Position numbers and translations under genes: made by a program
The notes under the pieces: model-generated
Database searches by the model: none
What the model saw: the letters and a program-made list of their open reading frames with translations, nothing else
What the model was told of the DNA's origin: nothing
Shown: one piece after another, positions 34,479-43,446 of the stretch
Numbering within the stretch: the stretch's first letter is position 1
Layout: each line of letters opens with the position of its first letter
Assembly (NCBI GenBank): GCA_963785065.1
Contig: CAWATX010000002.1
Location: forward strand, 744,001-808,000
Direction of reading: 5' to 3'
Origin: CAVSRC01 sp963785065
GTDB taxonomy: Bacteria; Pseudomonadota; Alphaproteobacteria; Rhizobiales; Kaistiaceae
DNA: 64,000 bases

Positions 34479-35396
34479 TCAGTCGACCGTCTCCGTCGAG
34501 GCGGCAGCGCGACTGGAAGGGTCTTCGCCCGGCTCCTCGCGCAGCGTTTCGAGCCAGGCGAACAGGTCGGCTTCACGCGTCGAATAACCGAGTGCGCTGT
34601 AGTCAAGGCGGTCGGCCGTCGCCGGCTCCGGAGCTACCTCCGGCGCGCCGGCCTTCGCCGCCGGCCAGTCTTTCGACAGGCCCTTGAACATCGGGTAGCG
34701 GCCCGAGAGGTGGGCATCGAGCGCGGCGATGAACTTGCGCCTGGATTCCAGCGGCAGCGCTGCGATGAAGCGCTGCAGGACCATCGACATCTGGTCGTCG
34801 TTGAGCAGAAGCTGCCACAGGGTCCTGGTGAACCTGGCGCCGAGCCGCTCCTGCTGGAACTCCCAGGCGATGGCACGGGCGCCGCTGTCGATGAACACCT
34901 GACGCAGCGCGCTGGGATCCTTGAGAAGCCGCTTGTGCAACTGGTCGAGCTGCCTCTCGAAGAACCGGGCGCCGTCGGCGGCGTCGCCCTTGGCCACCTG
35001 GCTGGTGGCGACCCACGCGGGACTGCCGAAGCGCGGGCAGTCGCGTGCCGCGACGAAGTTGACGCCGAGACCGAGAACGTCGGCCAGAACCACGCTGTCG
35101 GCCTTCACCGGCGCGGTCACTGTGACCTTTCTCAGCCGAGCGACGCAGGCAAAGATCAATTCTTTCGGAACCGGCCGGTCGGAAACGACCGGCAGCAGGG
35201 CGAGCGCTCCGTCCTTGACGCGGACGGTCGTGGTCACCATGCGCTTCGGCGATATGACCTCTTCCGCGACATAGGCCCTGCCGCGCTTGCAGGTATAGCC
35301 GTGCATCTCGACGACGACGCCGTCCTCGATGACGACCTCGCCGTCGCAGCCGGTCGGACAACCGATGCAAAGAACGGATTGCGCCCGCCGCATCAT
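34479..35396 (-). CDS. DUF1667 domain protein with a long unrecognised C-terminal extension
   Basis: 305 residues. Residues 1-118 are a DUF1667 domain: cysteines LCIGCPTGCDGEV (Cys10, Cys13, Cys17) and Cys36 in GYTCKRGRAY, followed by MVTTTVRV and the ending LGVNFVAARD. DUF1667 proteins normally stop near residue 120 and accompany GlpA-like and FAD-NAD oxidoreductases, as here. Residues 119-305 are an added, helix-rich part (FFERQLDQLHKRLL, RFTRTLWQLLLNDDQMSM, RFIAALPLESRRKFIAAL) that I do not recognise. The ATG overlaps the stop of the FAD oxidoreductase gene. The cysteines probably bind an iron-sulfur cluster; the tail's role is unknown. Confidence 0.85.
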   Translation of the reverse strand: MMRRAQSVLCIGCPTGCDGEVVIEDGVVVEMHGYTCKRGRAYVAEEVISPKRMVTTTVRVKDGALALLPVVSDRPVPKELIFACVARLRKVTVTAPVKADSVVLADVLGLGVNFVAARDCPRFGSPAWVATSQVAKGDAADGARFFERQLDQLHKRLLKDPSALRQVFIDSGARAIAWEFQQERLGARFTRTLWQLLLNDDQMSMVLQRFIAALPLESRRKFIAALDAHLSGRYPMFKGLSKDWPAAKAGAPEVAPEPATADRLDYSALGYSTREADLFAWLETLREEPGEDPSSRAAASTETVD

Positions 35397-36703
35397 GCCG
35401 TTCTCTCTGCCGCCGGTTCGTCCCTGAGCGCGCTTTCGTCCAGCACGGGCGCCACGGTGAACCTGATCTCCCGGGCCGCGCCGATCTTTTCCCAGGGGAT
35501 GATGGCGACGATCATCTCGCTCGGCTTGACGACCTCGTGGTAGCTCTCCCAGACGACGCGATCATCCGCGTGAAGGCTGAGCTCGGATGCGCCGAGCGGG
35601 AGAAGCGCGCGCATGTAGAAGCGCACCGAATATTCGTCGTCAGGCGGCGGCGACAATTTCTGCGGCACGACGTAGCGAATGCCGTCGCCTGCAATGACGG
35701 TTCGCTGATCGCTGCCCCCTGGCAGCTCGCCGAGGGCATACAATGCCGCCGAACGCCCGGCGATCTCGGCTTCCTGCGACACCCAATCGACCAGATCATG
35801 CACATGCAGCACGTTGCCGGCGGCAAAGGTGCCGGCAAGGTTGGTTCGCCGGAATTGATCGACCACGGCGCCGCCCGTCACCGGGTCGATTTCCAGGTCG
35901 TGCGCCCGACCGAGCTCGTTTTCGGGGATCAGCCCCACCGACAGGAGCACGCAGTCGCATTCCACGTCGAATTCCGTGCCAGGGATCGGCGTGACCGTCT
36001 CATCGACCCGCGCCACGGTGACCCCGGTCACGCGATCTTCGCCATGCACGGCCACGACGCTGTGGCTGAGATAAAGCGGGATGCCAAAATCCTCCAGGCA
36101 CTGCACGATGTTGCGATTGAGCCCGTTCGAGTACGGCATGATCTCGAACACGGCCTTCACCTTGGCGCCTTCCAGCGTCATGCGCCGCGCCATGATCAGG
36201 CCGATATCGCCGGAGCCGACGATCACCACCTCGCGGCCCGGCAGGTAGCCCTCTATGTTGACCATGCGCTGCGCCGCCCCGGCGGTGAACACGCCCGCCG
36301 GCCGGCTCCCCGGAATGCGGATGGCGCCGCGCGTCCGCTCGCGACAGCCCATGGCGTAGACCACCGCGGTGCCGGTGACCACTGAGACGCCCCTCTCCGG
36401 GCTGACGCAGGTGATGATGCCGCCCGGATCGGCGCTGAGCACCGTCGTGTCGAGCCACACGTCGATGCCCGCCGCTTTGACCATTTCGATGTAGCGATGG
36501 GCATAGCCCGGCCCGGTCAGTTCCATGTCGAACCGGTGCAGACCGAAGCCGTTGTGGATGCACTGTTGCAGGATGCCGCCGAGTTCGCGATCGCGCTCGA
36601 TGATCAGCACCCGCCTGGCGCCCGCCTGCCTGGCGCTGAGCGCCGCGGCCATGCCGGCCGAGCCGCCGCCGATGGCCACCACGTCGTAGCGCGACTCAAA
36701 CAT
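35393..36703 (-). CDS. FAD/NAD(P)-dependent oxidoreductase of a GlpA-like redox trio
   Basis: 436 residues from the ATG at 36703, whose first codons overlap the stop of the GlpA-like gene. The N-terminal FAD loop is DVVAIGGGSAGMAAALSARQ, the NAD(P) loop VVIVGSGDIGLIMARRM, and the second FAD motif NLAGTFAAGNVLHVHD. The redox part has AVVYAMGCRERTRGAIRIPG and LLSVGLIPENEL, typical of the small flavoprotein partner of anaerobic-type GlpA-like dehydrogenases. There is no CxxC disulfide centre. It is likely to pass electrons between the GlpA-like subunit and NAD or a quinone, together with the DUF1667 protein. The true substrate is unassigned. Confidence 0.88.
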   Translation of the reverse strand: MFESRYDVVAIGGGSAGMAAALSARQAGARRVLIIERDRELGGILQQCIHNGFGLHRFDMELTGPGYAHRYIEMVKAAGIDVWLDTTVLSADPGGIITCVSPERGVSVVTGTAVVYAMGCRERTRGAIRIPGSRPAGVFTAGAAQRMVNIEGYLPGREVVIVGSGDIGLIMARRMTLEGAKVKAVFEIMPYSNGLNRNIVQCLEDFGIPLYLSHSVVAVHGEDRVTGVTVARVDETVTPIPGTEFDVECDCVLLSVGLIPENELGRAHDLEIDPVTGGAVVDQFRRTNLAGTFAAGNVLHVHDLVDWVSQEAEIAGRSAALYALGELPGGSDQRTVIAGDGIRYVVPQKLSPPPDDEYSVRFYMRALLPLGASELSLHADDRVVWESYHEVVKPSEMIVAIIPWEKIGAAREIRFTVAPVLDESALRDEPAAERTA

Positions 36704-38192
36704 CGGTCGGCTCCGCCAGCTCCAGCTCATCCTCGCGCGGCAGGAACAGCCACGAGTTCGCGCTGTCCTTGCGCACCGCGGTGACCGGAACGCCCAGTTC
36801 GCGGGCCAGGATCTCGGTCACCCGCGGCCCGCAGAACCCGCCCTGGCAGCGGCCCATGCCGGTGCGCACGCGCCGCTTGACGCCGTCCAGCGTCCGCGCC
36901 CCGCACGGGGCGCGGATCGCCGCCACGATCTCGCCCTCGGTGATGGTCTCGCAGCGGCAGATCACCCGGCCATAGAGCGGCTCGGTGGCGATCAGCTTCA
37001 CCCGTTCGACCGCACTCAGCTCATTGAACTTCGGCTTCACCGGATTGACCGGCACGAAGGACGGGTCGGGCTTCAGCTTCAGCCCCGCTTCGGCGAGGCT
37101 TTCGACGATCACCTCGGCGATCGCCGGCGCAGAGGTCAGGCCCGGCGACTGAATGCCGGCGGCGTGCACCAGCCCGCGCACGGCCGGCGATGGGCCGATG
37201 ACGAAGTCGTGGCCGGCCGCCGCCCTGATCCCGGCGAACTCGGTGATGGCGGCCGCCAACGGCAGTTTCGGCAGCAGGCGCCGGGCGCCGGAGATGATCT
37301 CGCCGAAGCCGGCGCCGGTGGTCTCGTGATCCTCCGGATCGCCGATGTCCTGCGCATTGGGGCCGATGAAGACATTGCCGTGCACCGTCGGCGACACCAG
37401 GATGCCCTTGGACAGCGGGGTCGGGGTCGGGAAGATGACCGAGTTCACCAGGCCGCCGACCGAGTGGTCGAACAGGATGTATTCGCCGCGCCTGGGCGTG
37501 ATGGTGAAGCTGTCGTCGCCGGCCATGCGCGCGACCTCGCCGGAATGCACCCCGGCGGCGTTGACGACGAAGCGCGTCTCGATGCGGCCGCGATTGGTCG
37601 CCACCGCCGTCGTCGCCTTGTCGACCACCTCGATGCCGGTGACCGCGCACTCCGTGATGATGCGGACGCCGTTGCGGATGGCGTTTTCGGCAAAGCCGAT
37701 CGTCGCCTGGAACGGACAGACGATGGCGGCCGTCGGCGCCCACAGGGCGCCGACGACATCGTGGGAAAGATTGGGCTCGTGCGCCAGCAGTTCGTCGCGC
37801 CGCCAGAGCGCCAGTCCGGTCACGCCGTTTTCGATACCGCGCTGACGAAGCGCCTCGAGCGTGCCGAACTCCGCTTCGTCGCCGGCCACAACCAGCGAGC
37901 CGACCCGCCGCCGTGGAATGCCGAGTTCCTCCGCTGCCGTCTGATAGAGATGCGCGCCGCGCACGTTGAGGCGCGCCTTCCAGGTGCCCGGCTCCGCATC
38001 GAAACCGGCATGCAGGATGCCGCTGTTGGCCTTCGACGTTCCGGTGGCAACATCCGGGGCGCGTTCGAGCAGGACGACGGACAGCGAATAGCGCGATAGC
38101 TCGCGCGCAATAGCGCTGCCGACAACGCCGCCTCCAACCACGACGACGTCCGCCTGCTGCGGAATCCGCGCCGCCGCGGCCGGCTCATGCAT
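36696..38192 (-). CDS. GlpA-like FAD-dependent dehydrogenase with C-terminal [2Fe-2S] domain
   Basis: 498 residues from the ATG at 38192, chosen because GGGAGGGT precedes it; an in-frame ATG at 38219 is also possible. Domains: FAD-dependent DAO-type oxidase (VVVVGGGVVGSAIARELSRY, residues 15-34; GILHAGFDAEPGT), then a BFD-like iron-sulfur domain near residues 400-460 with ICRCETITEG and GMGRCQGGFCGPR. This is the catalytic-subunit architecture of anaerobic glycerol-3-phosphate dehydrogenase and related enzymes. With the two downstream genes it makes a three-subunit complex; the substrate could be glycerol 3-phosphate or another 2-hydroxyacid phosphate. Confidence 0.9.
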   Translation of the reverse strand: MHEPAAAARIPQQADVVVVGGGVVGSAIARELSRYSLSVVLLERAPDVATGTSKANSGILHAGFDAEPGTWKARLNVRGAHLYQTAAEELGIPRRRVGSLVVAGDEAEFGTLEALRQRGIENGVTGLALWRRDELLAHEPNLSHDVVGALWAPTAAIVCPFQATIGFAENAIRNGVRIITECAVTGIEVVDKATTAVATNRGRIETRFVVNAAGVHSGEVARMAGDDSFTITPRRGEYILFDHSVGGLVNSVIFPTPTPLSKGILVSPTVHGNVFIGPNAQDIGDPEDHETTGAGFGEIISGARRLLPKLPLAAAITEFAGIRAAAGHDFVIGPSPAVRGLVHAAGIQSPGLTSAPAIAEVIVESLAEAGLKLKPDPSFVPVNPVKPKFNELSAVERVKLIATEPLYGRVICRCETITEGEIVAAIRAPCGARTLDGVKRRVRTGMGRCQGGFCGPRVTEILARELGVPVTAVRKDSANSWLFLPREDELELAEPTDV

Positions 38193-38581
38193 GTCAGCAC
38201 CCTCCCGAATGCGAGGCAAAATTCACAGTGCAATCCATCATATCGAGTTCACTATGCTCGCTGAAACCATCATAATGAAAGCGTACCACGCACAAACGAA
38301 AATCTAAACGAAAATATCAGGCGCGCCGTGCGCGGCGGAACCGCCGGGACGGGCTGCCCGATGGCTGACTCCCGCCGTTTTGGCAGCCCTTTCGACACCC
38401 GCAGGACACGCATGCAGCTGCGGCTAGCCGAATAGCCCAAAATACGCGGCAATTGCGCCGCCGGTAGGCTGGATGCGCCGTGCGACCAAGAACGATGCGA
38501 AATCATCGCCAGCGCCCGCCGCCGACGGCCGAAGAATCCGCCCGTTGTGAAGCCGCCACGCATGCGCCTCGCCAGCCACGC
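38193..38581. promoter_or_regulatory. Promoter region of the redox trio, with a perfect direct repeat
   Basis: 389 bases without a convincing gene. A 10-base repeat AAACGAAAAT occurs at 38294-38303 and 38306-38315, start-to-start distance 12. On the transcribed (minus) strand this reads ATTTTCGTTT twice, similar to operators of DeoR-type regulators with TTTCGTTT cores. It lies about 100-120 bases upstream of the GlpA-like start. The small open frame at 38270-38563 has no family features. Confidence 0.5.
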
Positions 38582-40954
38582 TCACTCGCCGTAGGGCACC
38601 CAGATGTTCTTGACCTGCGATGCCTTGTGGAGGAACGCCCGGCCATAGCCCTCCTCGCCCGGCCAGTCGCGCCGGCCGCCGGGCTCCGTCCAGGTCTGCT
38701 TGACGTTGCCGATCGACAGTTCCTCGACCTTTTTGATGCCGGCGACGGAGCCGAAGTACCAGATGCCGTCCACCCCGTCGTGACCGGCGAGCGTCTTGAC
38801 CAGATCCTCGCGGTCGCCGGTGACGATGTTGACCACGCCGGCCGGAATGTCGGAGGTCTCGACGACCTGATACAGGTCGGTCGCCGACAGCGGCCAGGTC
38901 TGCGACGGAATGGCGACGACCCGGTTGCCCATGGCCAGAGCCGGCAGCACCAGCGAGATCACGCCGAGCAGCGGATGGGCGGTCGGGCAGACCACACCCA
39001 GCACGCCCACCGGCTCGTGCATGGCCAGCGTCACGAAGGACGACTGGGTCGAATGCACCATGCCGTCGAACTTGTCGGCCTGGGCGGCATACCAGAAGCA
39101 GCGCTGGATGCTGAGCTGCACTTCCTTCCTGGCGCTGGCGGCCGTGGCGCCGAAGCTTTGCAGACGCTCGGCGAACTCGGCGGCGCGCGCCGCCACGTTT
39201 TCCGCCAGGTAGTAGAGGATCTGCGCCCGGTTGTGGCCCGTCGACGCACCCCAGCCCTGTGCCTTGCCGGCCGCCTCGACCGCATCGCGGATGTCCTTGC
39301 GGTTGCCGTGGGCGGCGAGGCCCACCAGCTTGCCGCTCTTCGGATGGACGACCGGATAGGCATAGCCGCCATCGGGACGCTTCTGCTTGCCGCCGATATA
39401 GAGCTTGGCCGTCCGGTCGATGCCGACCAGGCTGCCACCGATGTCCGGATCGGGCGCAATCGGCGCCGGCGCGTCGTCCTCATTCTTGCGTGGAGCCGGG
39501 CCCGGCAGTTCGAGATAGGCAAGCATGCCCTCGCGGCCACCCTCGCGGCCATAGCCGCTCTCGCGATAACCGCCGAAGCCGGCGCCGGCGTCGAACACGT
39601 TGGTGCTGTTGATCCACACCACACCCGCCTTGATCTCGGCGGCGATGCCGAGCGCCTGGTTGATGCTTTCCGACCAGATCGAGGCGGCCAGCCCAAAGCG
39701 CGTGTTGTTGGCCAGCAGGATCGCGTCCTCCGGCGTGCGGAAGGTCGTCAGCGTTGCCACCGGACCGAAGATCTCCTCGGTCGCCAGCACCGAGGACGGT
39801 TCCACATTGGTCGCCAGCGTCGGCGGGTAGTAGCAGCCCTCCGGCGCCGTGCCCTGATAGAGTTCGGCGCCCTCAGCCACGCCCTGCGCCACCAGCGCCT
39901 TGATGCTTTCCACCTGCGAGGGATCGACGATCGTGCCGATATCGGTGGACTTGTCGAGCGGCGAGCCGACGTGGAGATGCGCCATGCGCGCCTTCAACAG
40001 CTTGGTGAAGCGGTCGGCGACGCCCTCGGCGACGAGGATGCGCGAGCCGGCGCAGCACACCTGGCCCTGATTGAACCAGATCGCATCGACCACGCCCTCG
40101 ACCGCGGCATCAAGGTCGGCATCGGCGAAGACGACGAAGGGCGACTTGCCGCCGAGTTCGAGCGTCAACCGCTTGCCCGATCCGGCCGTCTGCTTGCGGA
40201 TGTGCTGGCCGACCTCGGTCGACCCGGTGAAGGCGATCTTGTTGATATCGGGATGGGCGACGATGTCCTCGCCGGTCTTGCTGTTGCCGGTGACGATGTT
40301 GACGACGCCCGGGGGAAGGCCGACCTCATCGCAGATGCGACTGAAGGCGAGCGCCGTCATCGGCGTGAAGCGGGCGGGCTTGAGCACCACCGTGTTGCCG
40401 GCGGCCAGCGCCGGGGCGATCTTCCAGGCCAGCATCAGCATCGGGAAGTTCCACGGGATGATCTGTCCGCATACCCCGTGCGGCCTGGCGCCCGGGAACT
40501 CGGTCTCGAGGATCTCGGCCCAGCCGGCGTGGTGATAGAAGTGACGTGCCACCAGCGGCACGTCGATGTCGCGCGCCTCGCGGATGGGCTTGCCGTTGTC
40601 CATGGATTCCAGCACCGCCAGGAAACGGGCGTGCTGCTGGATGTGGCGCGCCAGCGCATAGATCCACTGGGCGCGTTCGTGGCCGGGCAGCGACGACCAC
40701 TTGGGGAAGGCGGCGCGCGCCGCCTTGACGGCCTCATCGACGTCCGCCGTGGTCGCCCGCGTCACCCTGGCGATGACCTTGCCGCTGGCCGGATTGAAGA
40801 CCTCGAGCAGGTCCTTGCCGGGCGGCTGCATGCGACCGTTGATGTAGAGGCCGAAGCCGTCCTTGTGCTTGTCGAGCCAGGCCTGGACGATGTCCGCACT
40901 TTCCGGTGCGGGACCGTATTCCATTGTGTCGATCAGATCGGCGATTGAGCTCAT
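38582..40954 (-). CDS. ALDH16-like aldehyde dehydrogenase with a second, non-catalytic ALDH domain
   Basis: 790 residues, about 300 longer than an ordinary aldehyde dehydrogenase. The first unit (1-480) is complete: IIPWNFPMLML, FTGSTEVGQ, general base Glu266 in TLELGGKSP and nucleophile Cys300 in NQGQVCCAGSR. The second (about 515-790) begins LYIGGKQKRPDG and contains PTAHPLLGVISLVLPALAMG and IVTGDREDL, but lacks a Cys motif and ends like an ALDH tail (KNIWVPYG). This is the two-domain layout known from ALDH16. Beside deoC, it most likely oxidises acetaldehyde made from deoxyribose 5-phosphate. It runs 11 bases after deoC. Confidence 0.88.
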   Translation of the reverse strand: MSSIADLIDTMEYGPAPESADIVQAWLDKHKDGFGLYINGRMQPPGKDLLEVFNPASGKVIARVTRATTADVDEAVKAARAAFPKWSSLPGHERAQWIYALARHIQQHARFLAVLESMDNGKPIREARDIDVPLVARHFYHHAGWAEILETEFPGARPHGVCGQIIPWNFPMLMLAWKIAPALAAGNTVVLKPARFTPMTALAFSRICDEVGLPPGVVNIVTGNSKTGEDIVAHPDINKIAFTGSTEVGQHIRKQTAGSGKRLTLELGGKSPFVVFADADLDAAVEGVVDAIWFNQGQVCCAGSRILVAEGVADRFTKLLKARMAHLHVGSPLDKSTDIGTIVDPSQVESIKALVAQGVAEGAELYQGTAPEGCYYPPTLATNVEPSSVLATEEIFGPVATLTTFRTPEDAILLANNTRFGLAASIWSESINQALGIAAEIKAGVVWINSTNVFDAGAGFGGYRESGYGREGGREGMLAYLELPGPAPRKNEDDAPAPIAPDPDIGGSLVGIDRTAKLYIGGKQKRPDGGYAYPVVHPKSGKLVGLAAHGNRKDIRDAVEAAGKAQGWGASTGHNRAQILYYLAENVAARAAEFAERLQSFGATAASARKEVQLSIQRCFWYAAQADKFDGMVHSTQSSFVTLAMHEPVGVLGVVCPTAHPLLGVISLVLPALAMGNRVVAIPSQTWPLSATDLYQVVETSDIPAGVVNIVTGDREDLVKTLAGHDGVDGIWYFGSVAGIKKVEELSIGNVKQTWTEPGGRRDWPGEEGYGRAFLHKASQVKNIWVPYGE

Positions 40955-40965
40955 GGTTTCGACCT

Positions 40966-41985
40966 CTAGGAAACGGAGTGACGGTGGGAGGCAGCGTAGC
41001 GGCCGGTGACGTGGTGCTCGAGCTGGCGCTCGATGTCGCCGAGCATCGACGAGGCGCCCATGCGGAAGCGGTTCGGGCGCAGCCAGTCGTTACCCAGCTC
41101 TTCCTTCATCAGGATCTGCCAGGCGAGCGCATCCTTGGCCGTCTTCAGGCCGCCGGCCGGCTTGAAGCCGACCTTGTAGCCGGTCTCGATCTGGTAATCG
41201 CGGATGGCGCGCGTCATCACCAGGCTGACCGGCAGCGTGGCGTTGACCGGTTCCTTGCCGGTGGAGGTCTTGATGAAGTCGGCGCCGGCCTGCATGGCGA
41301 TCATCGAGGCGGCATAGACGTTGCGCAGCGTCTGCAGGTCGCCGGTACCCAGGATGACCTTCATGTGGGTGCGGCCGCAGGCTTCGCGCATCTTGCCGAT
41401 TTCGTCGTAGAGCGCCTGCCAGTTGCGGTTCAGCACGTGCTCGCGGGTGATCACGATGTCGATCTCGTCGGCACCTTCTCCGATCGCCCAGCGGATTTCC
41501 TCAAGCCTGAGATGCAGCGGCATGAGGCCGGCGGGGAAGCCGGTGGCCACCGAAGCGACCGGGATCCCGCTGCCCAGCAACGCCTTGACCGCATGCTTGA
41601 CCATCGTCGGATAGACGCACACCGCGCCGGTGGTCAGGCGCATGTCCTCGATGCCGAGGCCGGCCACGATGTTCGGCGCCAGCGGCTGGCGCGCCTTGGC
41701 GCACAGGCGATGCACACGGCCTTCGGTGTCGTCGCCGGATAACGTGGTGAGGTCCATGCAGCGGATGGCGTTGACCAGCCAGGCGGCCTGATTGGCCTTC
41801 TTGACCGCCCGCCGCTTGGTAAGCGTTTCGGCGCGGCGCTGCGCTGCGGAGCGGTTGACCGCATGGCCCTCGAAGAGCTCCGGCCTCAGTGCCGTGCCAG
41901 GATTGCGCTCCTGATTGGACAAAAGGGGCCGCTCCGCAGTCGCTGCTTCCGGAGTCTGGACCAGCGGGGTGATGTTGGCGTTCAT
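40966..41985 (-). CDS. deoC: Deoxyribose-phosphate aldolase
   Basis: 339 residues, the longer class I type found in Hyphomicrobiales and eukaryotes. It splits 2-deoxyribose 5-phosphate into acetaldehyde and glyceraldehyde 3-phosphate. The Schiff-base lysine is Lys239 in GADFIKTSTGK and the proton-relay lysine is Lys275 in YKVGFKPAGG. The TIM-barrel core also shows CMDLTTLSGDDTEGRV and ATGFPAGLMPLHLRLEEI. The ATG overlaps the stop of the SorC-family regulator, so the order is regulator, deoC, aldehyde dehydrogenase in a single unit. The first 60 residues are an N-terminal extension. Confidence 0.93.
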   Translation of the reverse strand: MNANITPLVQTPEAATAERPLLSNQERNPGTALRPELFEGHAVNRSAAQRRAETLTKRRAVKKANQAAWLVNAIRCMDLTTLSGDDTEGRVHRLCAKARQPLAPNIVAGLGIEDMRLTTGAVCVYPTMVKHAVKALLGSGIPVASVATGFPAGLMPLHLRLEEIRWAIGEGADEIDIVITREHVLNRNWQALYDEIGKMREACGRTHMKVILGTGDLQTLRNVYAASMIAMQAGADFIKTSTGKEPVNATLPVSLVMTRAIRDYQIETGYKVGFKPAGGLKTAKDALAWQILMKEELGNDWLRPNRFRMGASSMLGDIERQLEHHVTGRYAASHRHSVS

Positions 41986-42965
41986 GGCGCTTTCTCCAGG
42001 GCAAATTCGGCGGTGTCCTGATCGGTGATCAGCACGTTCAGAAAACCGGCGCCGAGCGCGGCGAGCGCGGCGCGGTGCTTGGCCGAACCGGTGACCACGA
42101 CTATGGCGTGGCTGTGCCGGCTCAGGTCGCTGAGCGACAAGCCGATGGTGCGGTCGTCGAGCGAACGATCGACGATCTTGCCGTCGGCATCGAAGAAACG
42201 GCCGAGCACGTCACCGACGGCGCCCGCCGCGATCAGCTCGGTCATTTCCTTTTCGGTCACGTTGCCCGAACTCACCAGCACCGATTGCAGGTCGAGCTGG
42301 CCGAGCGAGAAGAACAGGACCTCCGCCTGGCGCGCGGCCGCCAGCACGTCGGCGACGATGCGGTCCTTCTCCAGCACGCGGCGGGTCGCCTTCTCTCCGA
42401 CGATCGACGGCACCGGCAAAGGCAGGACGCGGCCATTGCCCTTGCGGGCAAAGGTGTCGGCAACGTCGTTGGTGCGCGGACCGCTCACCTTGAGCGCCAC
42501 CGTGCCGTTGATCTGCACGACGGTGACCCCGTCGCTCCATTGCGGGGCGAGCCAATAAGCCACCGCCGACAGGGTGCGCCCCCACGACACGCCGATGCTG
42601 GCCGGCCGCGGCTGCAAGGCGGCGAGATATTGGCCGGCCGCCTGTGCCACCCGTTCCAGCTCGTGCTCGCTGTCGCGCGAGCGGGTCACCACGATGGCGT
42701 CGCGCAGGCCGAAGCGCTCGATCAGGCGCGCCTCGAGCTCCGGCTGCCGGGCGAAGCGCGGCACGATCTCGATGCGCACGATGCCTACCTCGAGCGCCTC
42801 CTGCAGCAGCTTGCTCACCCGCCACCGGTTCATGCCGGTTTCGCCGGCGATCTCGGTCAGCGTCTTGTTCTGCTGGTAGGCCATGCGCGCGACATGCACC
42901 ATGAGATGCTCGCGGCCCTCATCGAGCGGCAGACGGACGAGATCGCGATGGCTTGGCTTGTTCAT
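41982..42965 (-). CDS. SorC-family transcriptional regulator, DeoR-like
   Basis: 327 residues from the ATG at 42965 with GGGAGA just upstream; the open frame extends further 128 codons upstream through the operator region and is not used. The N-terminal helix-turn-helix is NKTLTEIAGETGMNRWRVSKLLQEA. The C-terminal SorC sugar-binding domain has SIGVSWGRTLSAVAYWL and FFSLGQLD. Such proteins, including Bacillus subtilis DeoR, sense sugar phosphates, here presumably deoxyribose 5-phosphate. Its likely operator is the repeat pair at 43038-43069, directly upstream. Confidence 0.9.
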   Translation of the reverse strand: MNKPSHRDLVRLPLDEGREHLMVHVARMAYQQNKTLTEIAGETGMNRWRVSKLLQEALEVGIVRIEIVPRFARQPELEARLIERFGLRDAIVVTRSRDSEHELERVAQAAGQYLAALQPRPASIGVSWGRTLSAVAYWLAPQWSDGVTVVQINGTVALKVSGPRTNDVADTFARKGNGRVLPLPVPSIVGEKATRRVLEKDRIVADVLAAARQAEVLFFSLGQLDLQSVLVSSGNVTEKEMTELIAAGAVGDVLGRFFDADGKIVDRSLDDRTIGLSLSDLSRHSHAIVVVTGSAKHRAALAALGAGFLNVLITDQDTAEFALEKAP

Positions 42966-43037
42966 TCTCCCGACCTGTCTGACCTCGTTCCCGGGCCGGA
43001 ACATTGCCTCGGAACCGACGAGCTTGCCTGCCTTGAT

Positions 43038-43069
43038 ATCACATATGTTGATCAAAATCACATATGTGA
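43038..43069. promoter_or_regulatory. Predicted SorC-family operator: paired palindromic direct repeats
   Basis: ATCACATATGT occurs at 43038-43048 and again at 43057-43067, 19 bases apart (about two helical turns). The second copy extends to a perfect palindrome TCACATATGTGA (43058-43069). Position 70-105 bases upstream of the regulator start fits autoregulation and control of deoC. The match to a known SorC operator cannot be tested here. Confidence 0.65.
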
Positions 43070-43425
43070 AATACTGTCGATGCGATCTGGAAGGAACGCA
43101 GCGTCGTCGCGGCATCAGGCCCGCTACCGGTCGTCGGGTATTCCAGGTCGTGCGGCTTTTGCGGCGCCAACTCACAGGCCACAGCGGACGCCAAACGCGA
43201 CGCCAAGCATGTCGTCTGTTTGCGCGCTCAGCGGACACGTCGATTGTGTCGTTTGATCGCCCCGAAGCCGACCTCAAGAGGCCTCCAATCCGAGGCTTAT
43301 GACCGCCCTGCCCGCGACAGTGTCGACCACGTCGCACAACCGTGCCCATCTTGTTTTCACGATATGTGGTGCACTAGGATATTTGCGAGCCAAGGACGGC
43401 GATAACGTCATAGGGCTCCACAAAC

Positions 43426-43446
43426 CGTGCACAATGGCGTGCACAA
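43426..43446. repeat. 9-base direct repeat immediately upstream of the importer ribosome-binding site
   Basis: CGTGCACAA at 43426-43434 and 43438-43446 (period 12), each containing the palindrome GTGCAC, abutting the GGGGAGGG ribosome-binding site of the binding-protein gene. It might be an operator overlapping the leader. Confidence 0.4.

Noticed and set aside
38270..38563. A 97-codon minus-strand frame in the promoter region of the redox trio
   Set aside because: Arg/Ser-rich without family features, and it contains the operator-like repeats in its body.
38480..40948. An 822-codon open frame antisense to the aldehyde dehydrogenase gene
   Set aside because: The minus-strand product has all catalytic motifs of the family, so the plus-strand frame is a codon-bias artefact.
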